Below, piece by piece: positions 61,401-63,753 of a stretch of 64,000 bases of DNA. Location: positions 1 to 64,000 of the forward strand of contig JAVGVS010000022.1 of assembly GCA_032718565.1 (NCBI GenBank). Reading direction: 5' to 3'. Source of the DNA: Distichodus sexfasciatus (lineage: Eukaryota; Chordata; Actinopteri; Characiformes; Distichodontidae). Position numbers and translations under genes: made by a program. The notes beneath the pieces were generated by a model. It did no database searches, had not been told where the DNA came from, and saw only the letters and a list, made by a program, of their open reading frames with translations. Within the stretch, counting starts at the first letter, position 1; every line of letters begins with the position of its first letter.

Positions 61401-63753
61401 AGGCGGGGTTGGGTGAGGGGTTGAAGGGGCGTTGTAAAGACAGGGGAAGATGTCCTTAAATCACCCCCTAAATCCGACAGCTCGTGAGACCCCGGGCCGG
61501 TTTTAATGGGACGCGCAATAGAGCCGCTGGCCCTAAAAGGGTGCCCCCAGCGGTGAGGGGCCGGCGGGGGTGGGGGGGGATTTAGGGGGGAGGACGGGCC
61601 ACCTCTTTTCTCTCCCGGCCCTCGCTGCCCTCCTGCCATTCTGCCCCGTTGACCTGTGAGCAGGGGGTTTGGGAGGAGGGGGACGGAGAGGGCATCTCAG
61701 CAAGGGGGCGGCAGGGATTAGCATCTGAAAGGTGTGGTATTGATGAACGGGGGCCTTTTGTAACCCTCTCTCTTTTCTCGCTCTGTCTCTCATTCTCTTT
61801 TTTTTCCTTTTACGCATCCTTTCATCTCGCTATCTTTTCCGACCTGCGCGGGGGCCTCTGCCTTATAGCGGGGTCTCGCTCCTGGCGAAGTGCATGAACT
61901 TTGATCCAGCCTGTTGCTCTGTATTATTATTTTTTTTCTTCTTCTTCTCATTCCTTCTTTTTGATTGAATCCCACGTTCCTCTCCGCAGCTATAACGGCG
62001 GGATCTGTGTGGACGGAGTCAACTGGTTCCGATGCGAGTGCGCTCCAGGCTTCGCCGGCCCCGACTGCCGCATCAGTGAGTATTCGTGCAAGAAGAGTTG
62101 GCAACGCTTTAAAAAGGAGAGGCGGGGCGCATGCGGGATGTCATCCCGAAATGCCAGATTACTGAGCATCCCGTGCCCTTTGACCTTATCAGAGGGTAAA
62201 GGTCAACCCTCGCTTACACACAGACAGAAGAGATGAATTATTCAAGCGGCGGGAAAAATTCCTCGCCGTTGGCCGAGAGCCGATTCTTTTGTCTCCCCTG
62301 GCTGTTGGTAACTCTGACGGCGAAAACGTAAGCGTTGGCTCGGCCTCGCTTTGCTGAATGTTTATTTGTATAAGCATGTTTAACGGCGGGTGAATAAAGG
62401 TTGTGGGATAGAAATTCATGCGTCCTTTCTCTTGTGCAGACATCGATGAGTGCCAGTCATCACCCTGCGCTTACGGCTCAACGTGTGTGGACGAGATCAA
62501 CGGCTTCCGCTGCATCTGTCCTCTTGGACGTTCCGGATCTCGGTGCCAGGAGTGTGAGTCGCTGGTTGCTCTCGTGTGAAATGAGAACTCACTCTGTACC
62601 TAACTAACAAGAACGTCGTGATTGTGTAATGTACTGATTCCATGAATCGCAGAACAAGCAACGCGACACACTACAGCCCTAAAAGCAAATCACACGGTTA
62701 TACTGTTTAATTTCCAACACCAGCTCTCGCTCACAATCTCCGTGTTCCTGATGGCTTTAGCGCCGTAGGATTAGGGACCGTCGCGAACTTACAGAACTGT
62801 GTTTAAACGAGTTCAATCATTTTTGAGATGCTATTTTAATAATCAATAATTTAGCATGCACATATGGGTGTGTAATTATTACATTGTTTTAGTTAGTGGT
62901 GCACGACTCAGAAAACTGACTGCATTTTCTTCATGCTCACGCGAAGGAGGTCTATCTAGGCAGATTTAGACACTGTGCCATCTATAGGACTGGCGAGCTG
63001 AAGTCGTGTCGGGGGGGGAAAGTAAACTAGTGCCATTACATTAATTCAAAAAAATGAATCAGTTTTTTTGGAATGCATGAATCGATTTTGAATTGAAAGA
63101 GAAAGAATCGTGATTCGATTCGATTCAATCTTTTTGTACACCCCTAGAAAACAGTATTAAAGTCAAGTATTTCCTTTAGTATAACAGAGTCATCTCAGTC
63201 TCCTCCTCACAGAGAAATACACAACTTACTAATTAAAAACTGCTATCAGGTCATACTTGGGATCGGCCAATACCCAACGCTCAAGTATCGGCATCGATAT
63301 CGGAACTGAAAAAGTTGGATCGGTGCATCCCTAGTTGCCCTGTCCATTCTGCAACTACGTCTGTGTTGCCTTTTTATTATTTTAAAATCACAAAGATATG
63401 CACTCTTTCATTAGAAGAGATATCCCAGCTTTAATAGTGGAGTGTATTTATAGTAAATGAGTTAAATATGAGACCAAAAACAAAAAAAAAATCAATATCA
63501 AATTATCATTATCAAATTTTAATCATTTATTAATCGAAATCAAGGTGAAATGTTCTGTAAATCGTGAAATTGATTTAAGATCATATCGTCCAGCCCTGTG
63601 TGGTGCTTAATGCTTCTGGTGGTGGTGTTCTGTTCAGTCATAGGCATTGGGAAGACGTGCCACTACACTGGACTGCAGTTCCCACACGGTAGCCGCTGGG
63701 AGGAGGACTGCAACACCTGTCAATGTGTCAACGGCAAAGTGGAGTGCACTAAG
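7787..63753 (+). CDS. jag2: jag2: Jagged-2 type Notch ligand (5' 21 exons, 3' end outside window)
   Basis: Single-pass transmembrane ligand that binds Notch receptors on neighbouring cells through its N-terminal C2/MNNL, DSL and first EGF modules. Joined exons give 901 codons with no stop: signal peptide 1-23, MNNL/C2 24 to about 186, DSL about 187-231, EGF1-16 about 236-861, start of VWC 863-901. Human Jagged proteins have about 1,220-1,240 residues, so roughly a quarter (rest of VWC, transmembrane helix, tail) is missing off the right edge. O-fucose sites (C-x4-S/T-C) are visible in EGF3, 4, 5, 6, 7, 9, 11, 13, 14 and 16, and O-glucose sites (C-x-S-x-P-C) in EGF4, 5, 8, 14 and 16. JAG2 rather than JAG1 is indicated by the DWDN, DENYY and HEVPSG stretches. 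Teleosts often carry jag2a and jag2b; I cannot choose between them. Calling the organism a teleost is inferred from the repeats. Confidence 0.96.
7856..8675 (+). other. Intron 1 (820 bp)
   Basis: Short for a first intron. The 5' part (7856-7987) is repeated, with the exon, at 8371-8572. Poly-T runs lie at about 8312-8322 and 8341-8351. The acceptor is a T-rich tract ending TTTAG at 8675. Confidence 0.9.
8371..8572 (+). pseudogene. Decayed tandem duplicate of jag2 exon 1 and flanking intron
   Basis: Aligns with 7771-7987 along its length, about 600 bp downstream: shared blocks include CAAATTAAAC, GGATAACGAACTGGCTTTCC and GATGGTCGAAGTGCTCC. The start ATG is lost (the AGAGGCATGTGGAATT stretch became AGTGGAATTA). 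The frame gained one codon, a TGG became a TGA stop, and the splice donor GTGAG became ATGAG. It therefore cannot act as an alternative first exon. Confidence 0.9.
8676..8996 (+). CDS. jag2: jag2 exon 2: MNNL / C2 domain
   Basis: 321 nt, phase 0 to 0, residues 24-130. Starts VSQSSGYFELQL and contains NVNGELWDGECCDGARN, the RDECDTYFKVCLKEYQ block typical of Jagged/Serrate and IIPFQFAWP at the end. This lipid-binding C2-like module contacts Notch. It is 15 nt longer than the 306-nt JAG1 exon I recall; the extra length lies in the variable NTKGNPNKISDAGK loop. Donor GTAAGT at 8997. Confidence 0.97.
9082..9126. repeat. (GT)n microsatellite
   Basis: About 45 bp of near-perfect GT dinucleotide repeat just inside intron 2. 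Further GT tracts follow at 9342-9369 and 10011-10033. Confidence 0.95.
9342..9369. repeat. (GT)n microsatellite
   Basis: Perfect GT repeat of about 28 bp. Confidence 0.95.
10011..10033. repeat. (GT)n microsatellite
   Basis: Perfect GT repeat of about 23 bp. Confidence 0.95.
15064..15482 (+). mobile_element. MITE of the GTCGACCGAT family, copy 1
   Basis: Begins AGGTCGACCGATATTGG and ends with inverted AATCGGCCT-type sequence. The interior carries CTGAACTCTCCTTTCTCC, GACATATAGCCAATCAAAGA and GGGACATTAAATAAAGCAG blocks that recur at 35435-35841 (reverse) and 45833-46251. No transposase. The target duplication is not clear. Confidence 0.8.
16072..16230. repeat. Repeat with local inverted arms
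   Basis: GACTGGACTTCTTTT near 16072 pairs with AAAAGAAGTCCAGT near 16159, and TTCACCTCTC with GAGAGGTGAA inside, forming a hairpin. The following GCAAGCTCTGAAGATGACC segment looks like a known dispersed fish repeat, from memory only. Confidence 0.5.
18700..18869 (-). mobile_element. tRNA-type SINE, family 2
   Basis: Minus-oriented. The 3' tail reads TTTACATTTACGGCATTTA, the reverse of the common fish SINE tail AAATGCCGTAAATGTAAA. It is followed by the CCCTGAG and CTGGAGG body blocks and ends at ACCACTAGACCACCACC. Confidence 0.75.
18885..19325 (-). repeat. 22-bp minisatellite array 1 (inverted orientation)
   Basis: About 19 units of a 22-bp repeat with core TTAGCAACTAACATAG, ending next to GCTTTTGGGAAGCACACCCC. 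It is the reverse complement of the array at 20069-20925. A short related piece lies at 15485-15580. Confidence 0.92.
20069..20925 (+). repeat. 22-bp minisatellite array 2
   Basis: Starts GGGTGCGTTTCCCAAAAGC, then about 37 units of a 22-bp repeat with core GTTAGTTGCTAACGTA; variants read TTGCCCACGTAGGC and TTGCTCACGTAGGC. Units toward the right are more uniform, which suggests recent expansion there. Array 1 is the same repeat inverted. Confidence 0.95.
20929..20952 (+). other. G-quadruplex motif
   Basis: Four runs of four or more G separated by single T (GGGGTGGGGGTGGGGG and onward) directly after minisatellite array 2. This fits the canonical G4 pattern on the + strand. Confidence 0.8.
21678..22149 (+). 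mobile_element. MITE with 6-bp target duplication, copy 1
   Basis: Ends CAGTCCCTTCAGGATTTC and, inverted, CAGACCCTCCAGGATTC. It is flanked on both sides by ATTAAA (21672-21677 and 22150-22155), a perfect 6-bp duplication. No coding capacity. A second copy, inverted, is at 29471-29966. Superfamily not assigned. Confidence 0.85.
22242..22319. repeat. (GAATT)n pentanucleotide microsatellite
   Basis: About 15 units of GAATT drifting to AATCA at the right end. Confidence 0.97.
23360..24092 (-). mobile_element. hAT-like non-autonomous element, copy 1
   Basis: Ends AGGGCTTCAAC and, inverted, GGGGGTGCAA. Both ends are rich in AATCGATTA. The interior shares long blocks (TGGCTACCCCCTGACTTGGG, GCCGACCGCCATAAAAGAAG) with the reverse-oriented copy at 31679-32478. 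No transposase. Confidence 0.75.
24370..24632. mobile_element. Fragment related to the 2725-3955 element
   Basis: Shares AACATCACTTTATCTTGAAC-type sequence and the ATTTACACCCCTA terminus with that family; the left end is missing. Confidence 0.5.
24922..24949. repeat. (GA)n microsatellite
   Basis: Perfect GA dinucleotide tract of about 28 bp. Confidence 0.95.
25852..26200 (+). mobile_element. Degenerate GTCGACCGAT-family MITE
   Basis: Starts GGAGGTCGAACGATTATCG and contains GGTTATCAGGACCGATA, but the remainder is diverged. A further minus-strand end fragment of this family lies at 27440-27562 (ATATCGGTCGACCTC). Confidence 0.55.
26923..27385 (-). mobile_element. SINE family 2 interrupted by SINE family 1
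   Basis: The tail (ACGTTTACGGCATTTAGCAG) starts at 26923. The body resumes after 27260 with CTTAAGGGTCTTGCTCAGG and ends at TAGACCACCG. A family 1 SINE at 27015-27260 splits it, with a TTGGACTT/TTGACTT near-repeat at the junctions. Confidence 0.8.
27015..27260 (-). mobile_element. tRNA-type SINE, family 1 (nested)
   Basis: Minus-oriented; in reverse complement it opens GGGGCAGTGGGTAGCGTAAT and carries a degenerate B box. Other shared blocks are GGTACCTTGTTCATGAGTAC and ATTGTGAACACAGCACAG. It has no tRNA function. Confidence 0.85.
27570..27676 (-). mobile_element. SINE family 1, 5' fragment
   Basis: Carries only the tRNA-related head: GTTCGAACCGGCGACC (B box complement) and the CTACCATCTGCCCC end. 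Confidence 0.65.
27677..28086 (-). mobile_element. SINE family 2 fragment split by a MITE
   Basis: SINE blocks GTGACTTAA and TAAGGGTCTTACCCAG flank the 305-bp MITE at 27686-27990. The uninterrupted equivalent, CTTAAGGGTCTTGCTCAG, is present at 27264, so the empty site is visible within this window. Confidence 0.8.
27686..27990. mobile_element. PIF/Harbinger-like MITE
   Basis: TIRs GGCCTCGTTCACACGGACGT and GGCCTCGTCCACACGGACGT differ at one of 20 bases. It is flanked by TAA (27683-27685, 27991-27993), as expected for the 3-bp TWA duplications of PIF/Harbinger. The interior is GC-rich without coding capacity. A diverged relative is at 41065-41307. Confidence 0.85.
28435..28464. repeat. (CA)n microsatellite
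   Basis: About 30 bp of perfect CA repeat, 340 bp before exon 3. The following segment with TTTGTGGGGACATTTTATAG and CCCCACAAAG pieces resembles a dispersed fish repeat. Confidence 0.95.
28807..28861 (+). CDS. jag2: jag2 exon 3: C2 domain, central strand
   Basis: 55 nt, phase 0 to 1, residues 131-148 plus the first base of Ser149. Encodes RSFTLIVEAWDWDNITQN, which matches JAG2 (JAG1 has RSYTLLVEAWDSSND). Acceptor CTACAG, donor GTGAGT at 28862. NIT is a potential N-glycosylation site. Confidence 0.97.
29471..29966 (-). mobile_element. MITE with 6-bp target duplication, copy 2
   Basis: Reverse-oriented relative of 21678-22149: starts CAGACCCTCCGGGATTTC and ends inverted CAGTCCCTTCAAGATTTC. 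Flanks TATAGT and TGTAGT agree at five of six bases. Interior blocks shared with copy 1 include the ATTCAGCCAATCCC and AAACACCCCACGTTTACCT regions. Confidence 0.8.
31628..31652. repeat. Short interstitial telomere-like repeat
   Basis: Four CCTAAC units in tandem. Too short to indicate a telomere or fusion point. Confidence 0.8.
31679..32478 (+). mobile_element. hAT-like non-autonomous element, copy 2
   Basis: Starts TAGGGCTGCAACTAATGATT. Carries in reverse order the same blocks as 23360-24092, including the CTCGTCTCCTCCTTATTCTT and GGGGGTAGCCACCGTACG segments. The right end is diffuse in AATCGATTAA repeats. Confidence 0.75.
32751..33423. mobile_element. hAT-like non-autonomous element with 8-bp target duplication
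   Basis: Termini TAGGGCTGTGCGAT and inverted ATCGCACAGCCCTA are perfect over 14 bp. Flanks GTCCAAGT (32743-32750) and GTCCTAGT (33424-33431) agree at 7 of 8 bases. The interior is rich in GCGCGC and has a CA tract at 33133-33168; no transposase. Confidence 0.88.
33551..33776 (-). mobile_element. SINE family 1
   Basis: Minus-oriented full-length-like copy: GTGAGTGATTATTTGTCATT tail, GGAGCAGCGGGCAGC body, GATTCGAACCTGCGACC B-box complement and CCACCAACTGCCCC end. Confidence 0.85.
34686..34919 (-). mobile_element. SINE family 1
   Basis: Minus-oriented: the TTTTGTCATTGTGAATGCAG tail, GACCCGTCCGTGAAGGAGC body and ATTCAAACCGGCGACCTTCT head are all present. It sits within a degenerate GGGGTGTAACGATACATCGA-type element starting near 34491. 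Confidence 0.85.
35039..35841 (-). mobile_element. GTCGACCGAT-family MITE, copy 2, interrupted by a hAT-like element
   Basis: Outer parts 35039-35068 and 35435-35841 are one element, in reverse relative to 15064-15482: CGACCGATTATCGGGC at the left and the GATATCGGCCCCGAAAAACC terminus at the right. The 358-bp insert at 35069-35426 separates them. Confidence 0.8.
35069..35426. mobile_element. Nested hAT-like element with perfect 8-bp target duplication
   Basis: Termini TAGAGTTGGGT and inverted TAGGGCTGGGT. The duplication GTTGTTAG is perfect (35061-35068 and 35427-35434). The interior is rich in ATCGATTC repeats on both sides; no coding capacity. Confidence 0.88.
36246..36293. repeat. (GT)n followed by a 19-base poly-G run
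   Basis: GT tract to 36272, then an uninterrupted G run at 36275-36293. The G run could form a quadruplex, and its length is likely to be imprecise in any assembly. Confidence 0.9.
37614..38097. mobile_element. Foldback element with about 190-bp inverted arms
   Basis: Outer ends ACACTGCAAAAAATGAAATC and GATTTCATTTTTTGCAGTGT are perfect complements. Pairing continues through TTGACTAGACTTGTATGTG and TCTTATTAAGAAAAATTTAC to about 37812 on the left and from about 37905 on the right. The 90-bp loop has no coding potential. Confidence 0.9.
38627..38881 (+). CDS. jag2: jag2 exon 4: end of C2 and the DSL domain
   Basis: 255 nt, same size as the JAG1 exon I recall; phase 1 to 1. Residues 149-233. 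Encodes EELLIQRHAHTGMLNPGDHW, then the DSL domain from about 187 to 231 with six cysteines (189, 198, 202, 214, 222, 231), the RPRDDYFGHY core that contacts Notch EGF11 and the ending EGWMGQDC. Donor GTACGT at 38882. Confidence 0.98.
38882..40568 (+). other. Intron 4 (1.7 kb)
   Basis: The first half is a degenerate minisatellite (38895-39745). The rest (39746-40568) is unique-looking with a GT tract near 40508-40521 and a CT-rich acceptor region. Confidence 0.9.
38895..39745 (+). repeat. Degenerate minisatellite, unit about 80 bp
   Basis: About ten diverged units, each with GGGATTTAAGG, a GTTTTTCCATTGCA motif, AGCTTTTGGTACTA and CTGGAATGGTGCAACCACAT. The start directly follows exon 4's donor. 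Open frames within it (up to 147 codons at 39317-39760) are by-products of the repeat. Confidence 0.88.
40569..40629 (+). CDS. jag2: jag2 exon 5: first half of EGF1
   Basis: 61 nt, phase 1 to 2, residues 235-253 with split codons at both ends. Encodes ICKQGCNLIHGGCSVPGEC, close to the JAG2 sequence ICKQGCN-type start. Acceptor TTTCAG, donor GTAAGT at 40630. Confidence 0.97.
41065..41307. mobile_element. Diverged relative of the PIF/Harbinger-like MITE
   Basis: The right end ACGTCCATGTGGACTTGGCC matches the 27686-27990 terminus, and the interior AATGAGCAGAAAAACGG and GCATGCAGCGTTT pieces correspond. The left end has decayed. Confidence 0.6.
42674..43187 (+). mobile_element. Internally deleted Tc1/mariner element, copy B
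   Basis: Same termini as copy A (TACACTACCAGTCAAAAGTT and inverted). The transposase remnant is on the + strand (about 42876-43058), with WDEMDRRVKAKGPTSAQHL and a short deletion after LWELLQ relative to the other copies. Orientation is opposite to copies A and C. Confidence 0.92.
44719..44953 (+). mobile_element. SINE family 1
   Basis: Plus-oriented: GGCAGTAGGTAGCGTAATAG head (A-box region), B box GGTTCGAATCC at about 44772, then body and TCACTCACTTTCATC tail. Pol III internal promoter elements are intact-looking, but the tRNA fold beyond them is not maintained. Confidence 0.85.
45509..45639 (+). CDS. jag2: jag2 exon 6: rest of EGF1 and EGF2
   Basis: 131 nt, phase 2 to 1, residues 254-297. 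Encodes CNYGWQGQFCDECLPYPGC, then LHGTCENPWQCNCEKNWGG and LLCDK. The LPYPGC/NPWQCNCE pattern is the Jagged EGF2 signature. The reading comes from a frame other than the longest ORF there. Donor GTAAAA at 45640. Confidence 0.97.
45833..46251 (+). mobile_element. GTCGACCGAT-family MITE, copy 3
   Basis: Starts AAGGTCGACCGATTATTGG and ends ATAATGGGCCGACCCTT. Shares the interior ACGTATAGCCAATCAGAGAC and GAGAGCAAATGGCACAGAG blocks with 15064-15482. Confidence 0.82.
46370..46562 (+). mobile_element. SINE family 2
   Basis: Plus-oriented: GTGTGGTGGTCTTACTAGTA head, degenerate B box GGTTCAGATCC, CCTGAGCAAGACCCTTAACC body, CTGGATAAGAGCATCTG core and TGTAAATGTAAATG tail. A reverse-oriented fragment may precede it (46254-46365). 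Confidence 0.8.
47108..47319 (+). mobile_element. SINE family 1 abutting exon 7
   Basis: GGGGCAGTGGTAGGTAAATG head, B box GGTTCAAATCC, body and TCACTCAC tail. Only about 19 bp (a T/C tract and CAG) separate the tail from exon 7, so the branch point probably lies inside the SINE. Confidence 0.85.
47339..47458 (+). CDS. jag2: jag2 exon 7: EGF3
   Basis: 120 nt, phase 1 to 1, residues 298-337. Encodes DLNYCGTHHPCVNGGTC, then INSEPNEYNCACPEGYSG and KNCEI, one complete EGF with an O-fucose site (CVNGGTC). Acceptor CCCCCGTGCAG, donor GTAAGC at 47459. Confidence 0.98.
47459..47633 (+). other. Intron 7 (175 bp)
   Basis: Short intron without repeats; acceptor TTCTGCAG. Confidence 0.95.
47634..47747 (+). 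CDS. jag2: jag2 exon 8: EGF4
   Basis: 114 nt, phase 1 to 1, residues 338-375. Encodes AEHACVSNPCANGGTC and HEVPSGFECQCPPGWEGPTC. HEVPSG is characteristic of JAG2. O-glucose (CVSNPC) and O-fucose (CANGGTC) sites are present. Donor GTGAGT at 47748. Confidence 0.98.
47748..49711 (+). other. Intron 8 (2.0 kb)
   Basis: Contains a CT microsatellite (48308-48333), a hAT-like fragment near 48370-48620 with the CACAAAGATATGCACC block seen also at 14625 and 63390, and a further fragment ending near 49575 (TCGGCCAGCACTA). Otherwise unremarkable. Confidence 0.85.
48308..48333. repeat. (CT)n microsatellite
   Basis: Perfect CT tract of about 25 bp within a C-rich stretch. Confidence 0.95.
49712..49825 (+). 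CDS. jag2: jag2 exon 9: EGF5 (calcium-binding type)
   Basis: 114 nt, phase 1 to 1, residues 376-413. Encodes DMDECASSPCAQGGTC and IDLENGFECLCPPQWAGKTC. The DxDE start and the D-x4-F pattern mark a calcium-binding EGF. O-glucose (CASSPC) and O-fucose (CAQGGTC) sites. Donor GTAAGA at 49826. Confidence 0.98.
49826..52319 (+). other. Intron 9 (2.5 kb)
   Basis: Contains Tc1 copy C, a GT tract near 51150-51167 and otherwise unique-looking sequence. No exon-like frame other than the transposase remnant. Confidence 0.88.
50417..50942 (-). mobile_element. Internally deleted Tc1/mariner element, copy C
   Basis: Termini as in copies A and B. The minus strand (50546-50800) keeps an 84-codon C-terminal transposase frame that includes NPIEMVWDEMDRRVK; the NPIE glutamate is the third catalytic residue in Tc1 enzymes. 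The other two catalytic residues are deleted. Confidence 0.93.
52320..52433 (+). CDS. jag2: jag2 exon 10: EGF6
   Basis: 114 nt, phase 1 to 1, residues 414-451. Encodes DVNECVGKPCVNAYSC and KNLIGGFHCDCFQGWAGQKC; the VNAxSCKNLIGG wording is typical of Jagged EGF6. O-fucose site CVNAYSC. The donor is the weaker GTCAGT at 52434; only this position keeps the frame. Confidence 0.97.
52434..52910 (+). other. Intron 10 (477 bp)
   Basis: Pyrimidine-rich, with a (TTC)n tract at 52525-52549. No gene. Confidence 0.93.
52911..52957 (+). CDS. jag2: jag2 exon 11: first part of EGF7
   Basis: 47 nt, phase 1 to 0, residues 452-467: NINGCHGQCQNGGTCK. The one-residue spacing between the first two cysteine groups (CHGQC) is the peculiarity of Jagged EGF7. 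Too short to stand out as an ORF. Donor GTACGG at 52958. Confidence 0.96.
52958..53062 (+). other. Intron 11 (105 bp)
   Basis: Minimal-size intron; acceptor GCTATGCAG. Confidence 0.95.
53063..53239 (+). CDS. jag2: jag2 exon 12: rest of EGF7 and EGF8
   Basis: 177 nt (59 codons), phase 0 to 0, residues 468-526. Encodes ELAGGGYHCQCAPGFVGTHC, then NKCASSPCQNGGRC and HVVLDSFVCECAAGYAGILC. EGF8 lacks the DxDE calcium-binding start (it reads QRNKC) and its O-fucose position (GGR), but keeps the O-glucose site CASSPC. Donor GTGAGC at 53240. Confidence 0.97.
53571..53811 (-). mobile_element. SINE family 1 (left arm of the inverted duplication)
   Basis: Minus-oriented: GTGAAAGTGAGTGATT tail, GGAGCAGCGGTCAGC body, GATTCGAACGTGCGACC B-box complement. 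Confidence 0.85.
53838..54048 (+). mobile_element. SINE family 1 (right arm of the inverted duplication)
   Basis: Plus-oriented: GGCAGTAACGGTTATGGCG head, B box GGTTCGAATCC, TCACTCACTTTCACC tail. Some middle sequence present in the left arm is deleted. Confidence 0.85.
55431..55610 (-). mobile_element. SINE family 1, tail-truncated
   Basis: Begins within the body at CACCACAACCAAATGTGAG and ends at GATTCGAACCGGCGACC and the head. Confidence 0.8.
55611..55840 (-). mobile_element. SINE family 2 fragment
   Basis: Contains GAACCTACAACCTCTTAGTC and GGTAGTTCTGG blocks of family 2 in reverse. Its end carries a 42-bp fragment (55841-55882) matching the terminus of the element at 55982. Confidence 0.6.
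55982..56624 (+). mobile_element. Non-autonomous DNA transposon with 37-bp imperfect TIRs
   Basis: Left end GTGACCCTCCACGGCAAAAC and right end, inverted, GTGACTCTGCATGGCAAAGC. Both sides carry AAAT, and the split reading TCTGATAAAT / AAATGCTGTACATG shows insertion into a SINE tail. The window's first 134 bp belong to another copy. Confidence 0.82.
57614..57770 (+). CDS. jag2: jag2 exon 13: EGF9 and start of EGF10
   Basis: 157 nt, phase 0 to 1, residues 527-578. Encodes VHSSTSPCEPNPCKNEATC, HSLLGDFYCACPEDYEGKTC and the EGF10 start DRKDHCRTAPCQ. The EGF9 lead-in SSTSPC replaces the usual D-x-D-x-C, so calcium binding is probably lost. O-fucose site CKNEATC. Acceptor TTTACGTAG, donor GTAAAC at 57771. 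Confidence 0.96.
57771..58314 (+). other. Intron 13 (544 bp)
   Basis: 57938-58105 is a minus-oriented SINE family 2 copy (CAACTTGGGGTTAGGGGTCT, TAGTGCTGGAGGTACG). Remainder unique. Confidence 0.85.
57938..58105 (-). mobile_element. SINE family 2
   Basis: Reverse-oriented body with TTATCCATAGTGACCTCCC and CCCACAGCCTCTTGGG; the tail is decayed. Confidence 0.7.
58315..58479 (+). CDS. jag2: jag2 exon 14: EGF10 (long, atypical)
   Basis: 165 nt, phase 1 to 1, residues 579-633. Encodes VIDSCTIAVASNSSDGGVKY, ISSNVCGPHGRC and FTCVCEPGFTGTYCHE. The long insertion between the second and third cysteine regions is the Jagged hallmark in this repeat. NSS is a potential N-glycosylation site. Donor GTGAGT at 58480. 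Confidence 0.98.
58480..58588 (+). other. Intron 14 (109 bp)
   Basis: Pyrimidine-rich short intron, acceptor CTCCACAG. Confidence 0.95.
58589..58702 (+). CDS. jag2: jag2 exon 15: EGF11
   Basis: 114 nt, phase 1 to 1, residues 634-671. Encodes NVNDCANSQCRNGGTC and IDGINSFQCICPDGWEGNFC. Calcium-binding type (N-V-N-D start, D-x3-S-F). O-fucose site CRNGGTC. Donor GTACGT at 58703. Confidence 0.98.
58703..59000 (+). other. Intron 15 (298 bp)
   Basis: Contains an AT-rich hAT-like fragment (58765-58945: ACAATATTTTTGGACC, AATGTATCGTCCAGGCC). Acceptor CTCCATCAG. Confidence 0.85.
59001..59228 (+). CDS. jag2: jag2 exon 16: EGF12 and EGF13 in one exon
   Basis: 228 nt, exactly 2 x 114, phase 1 to 1, residues 672-747. 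EGF12: NVNECSRNPCKNGGQC and RDLVNDFYCECANGWKGKTC. EGF13: SQCDSSTCGNGGTC and YDHGDSFRCACPPGWGGSTC. In human JAG1, as I recall, these are two separate 114-nt exons (16 and 17), so an intron is absent here. EGF12 has no O-fucose site (GGQC); EGF13 does. Donor GTCAGC at 59229. Confidence 0.97.
59229..59512 (+). other. Intron 16 (284 bp)
   Basis: AT-rich, no feature seen; acceptor CTGCATTTCAG. Confidence 0.93.
59513..59629 (+). CDS. jag2: jag2 exon 17: EGF14
   Basis: 117 nt, phase 1 to 1, residues 748-786; equivalent to JAG1 exon 18. Encodes AKNSTCASSPCINGGTC and VGGGDTFTCICKDGWEGPTC. NST glycosylation motif, O-glucose CASSPC, O-fucose CINGGTC. Donor GTGAGT at 59630. Confidence 0.98.
60003..60059 (-). 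mobile_element. SINE family 1 tail fragment
   Basis: GAAGTGAGTGATTGTCATTG followed by a (CACAC)n-like run; the body and head are absent. Confidence 0.6.
60196..60984. mobile_element. hAT-like non-autonomous element with perfect 8-bp target duplication
   Basis: Termini TAGAGCTGAAACGATTATTC and, inverted, TAGGGCTGCAACAAATGAC. GTTTAAGA flanks both sides (60188-60195 and 60985-60992). Interior blocks such as CAACCAGCGTTCTACTCACA recall 23360-24092 and 31679-32478, so this is probably a related family. Confidence 0.9.
61104..61131 (+). CDS. jag2: jag2 exon 18: start of EGF15
   Basis: 28 nt, phase 1 to 2, residues 787-795: NINDCNPHP plus two bases of Cys796. Size equals JAG1 exon 19. Far too short for ORF calling; identified from the CCTGCAG acceptor, GTAAGT donor and frame continuity. 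Confidence 0.95.
61132..61989 (+). other. Intron 18 (858 bp)
   Basis: GC-rich and pyrimidine-rich, with a CA tract near 61174-61190 and G/C runs around 61560-61600. Long but featureless chance ORFs on the minus strand. Confidence 0.9.
61990..62075 (+). CDS. jag2: jag2 exon 19: rest of EGF15
   Basis: 86 nt, phase 2 to 1, residues 796-824. Encodes CYNGGICVDGVNWFRC and ECAPGFAGPDCRI, which reads like JAG2. No O-fucose site (GGIC). Donor GTGAGT at 62076. Confidence 0.98.
62076..62439 (+). other. Intron 19 (364 bp)
   Basis: No repeat or secondary signal recognised; acceptor CTTGTGCAG. Confidence 0.93.
62440..62553 (+). CDS. jag2: jag2 exon 20: EGF16
   Basis: 114 nt, phase 1 to 1, residues 825-862. 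Encodes NIDECQSSPCAYGSTC and VDEINGFRCICPLGRSGSRC then QE. Last EGF; calcium-binding type, with O-glucose CQSSPC and O-fucose CAYGSTC. Donor GTGAGT at 62554. Confidence 0.98.
62554..63637 (+). other. Intron 20 (1.1 kb)
   Basis: Made largely of degenerate DNA-transposon pieces: ATTCGATTCGATTC near 63112, GGATCGGTGCATCCCTAG ending about 63334, and a CACAAAGATATGCACT unit at 63388 running to a CGTCCAGCCCTG terminus at about 63598. Confidence 0.8.
63638..63753 (+). CDS. jag2: jag2 exon 21: start of the VWC-like cysteine-rich domain
   Basis: 116 nt, phase 1 to 0, residues 863-901. Encodes FIGIGKTCHYTGLQFPHGS, then RWEEDCNTCQCVNGKVECTK. The CNTCQC core is the VWC signature; IGIG corresponds to the JAG2 IGFG lead-in. 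Donor GTAAAA at 63754. Last coding exon in the window. Confidence 0.97.
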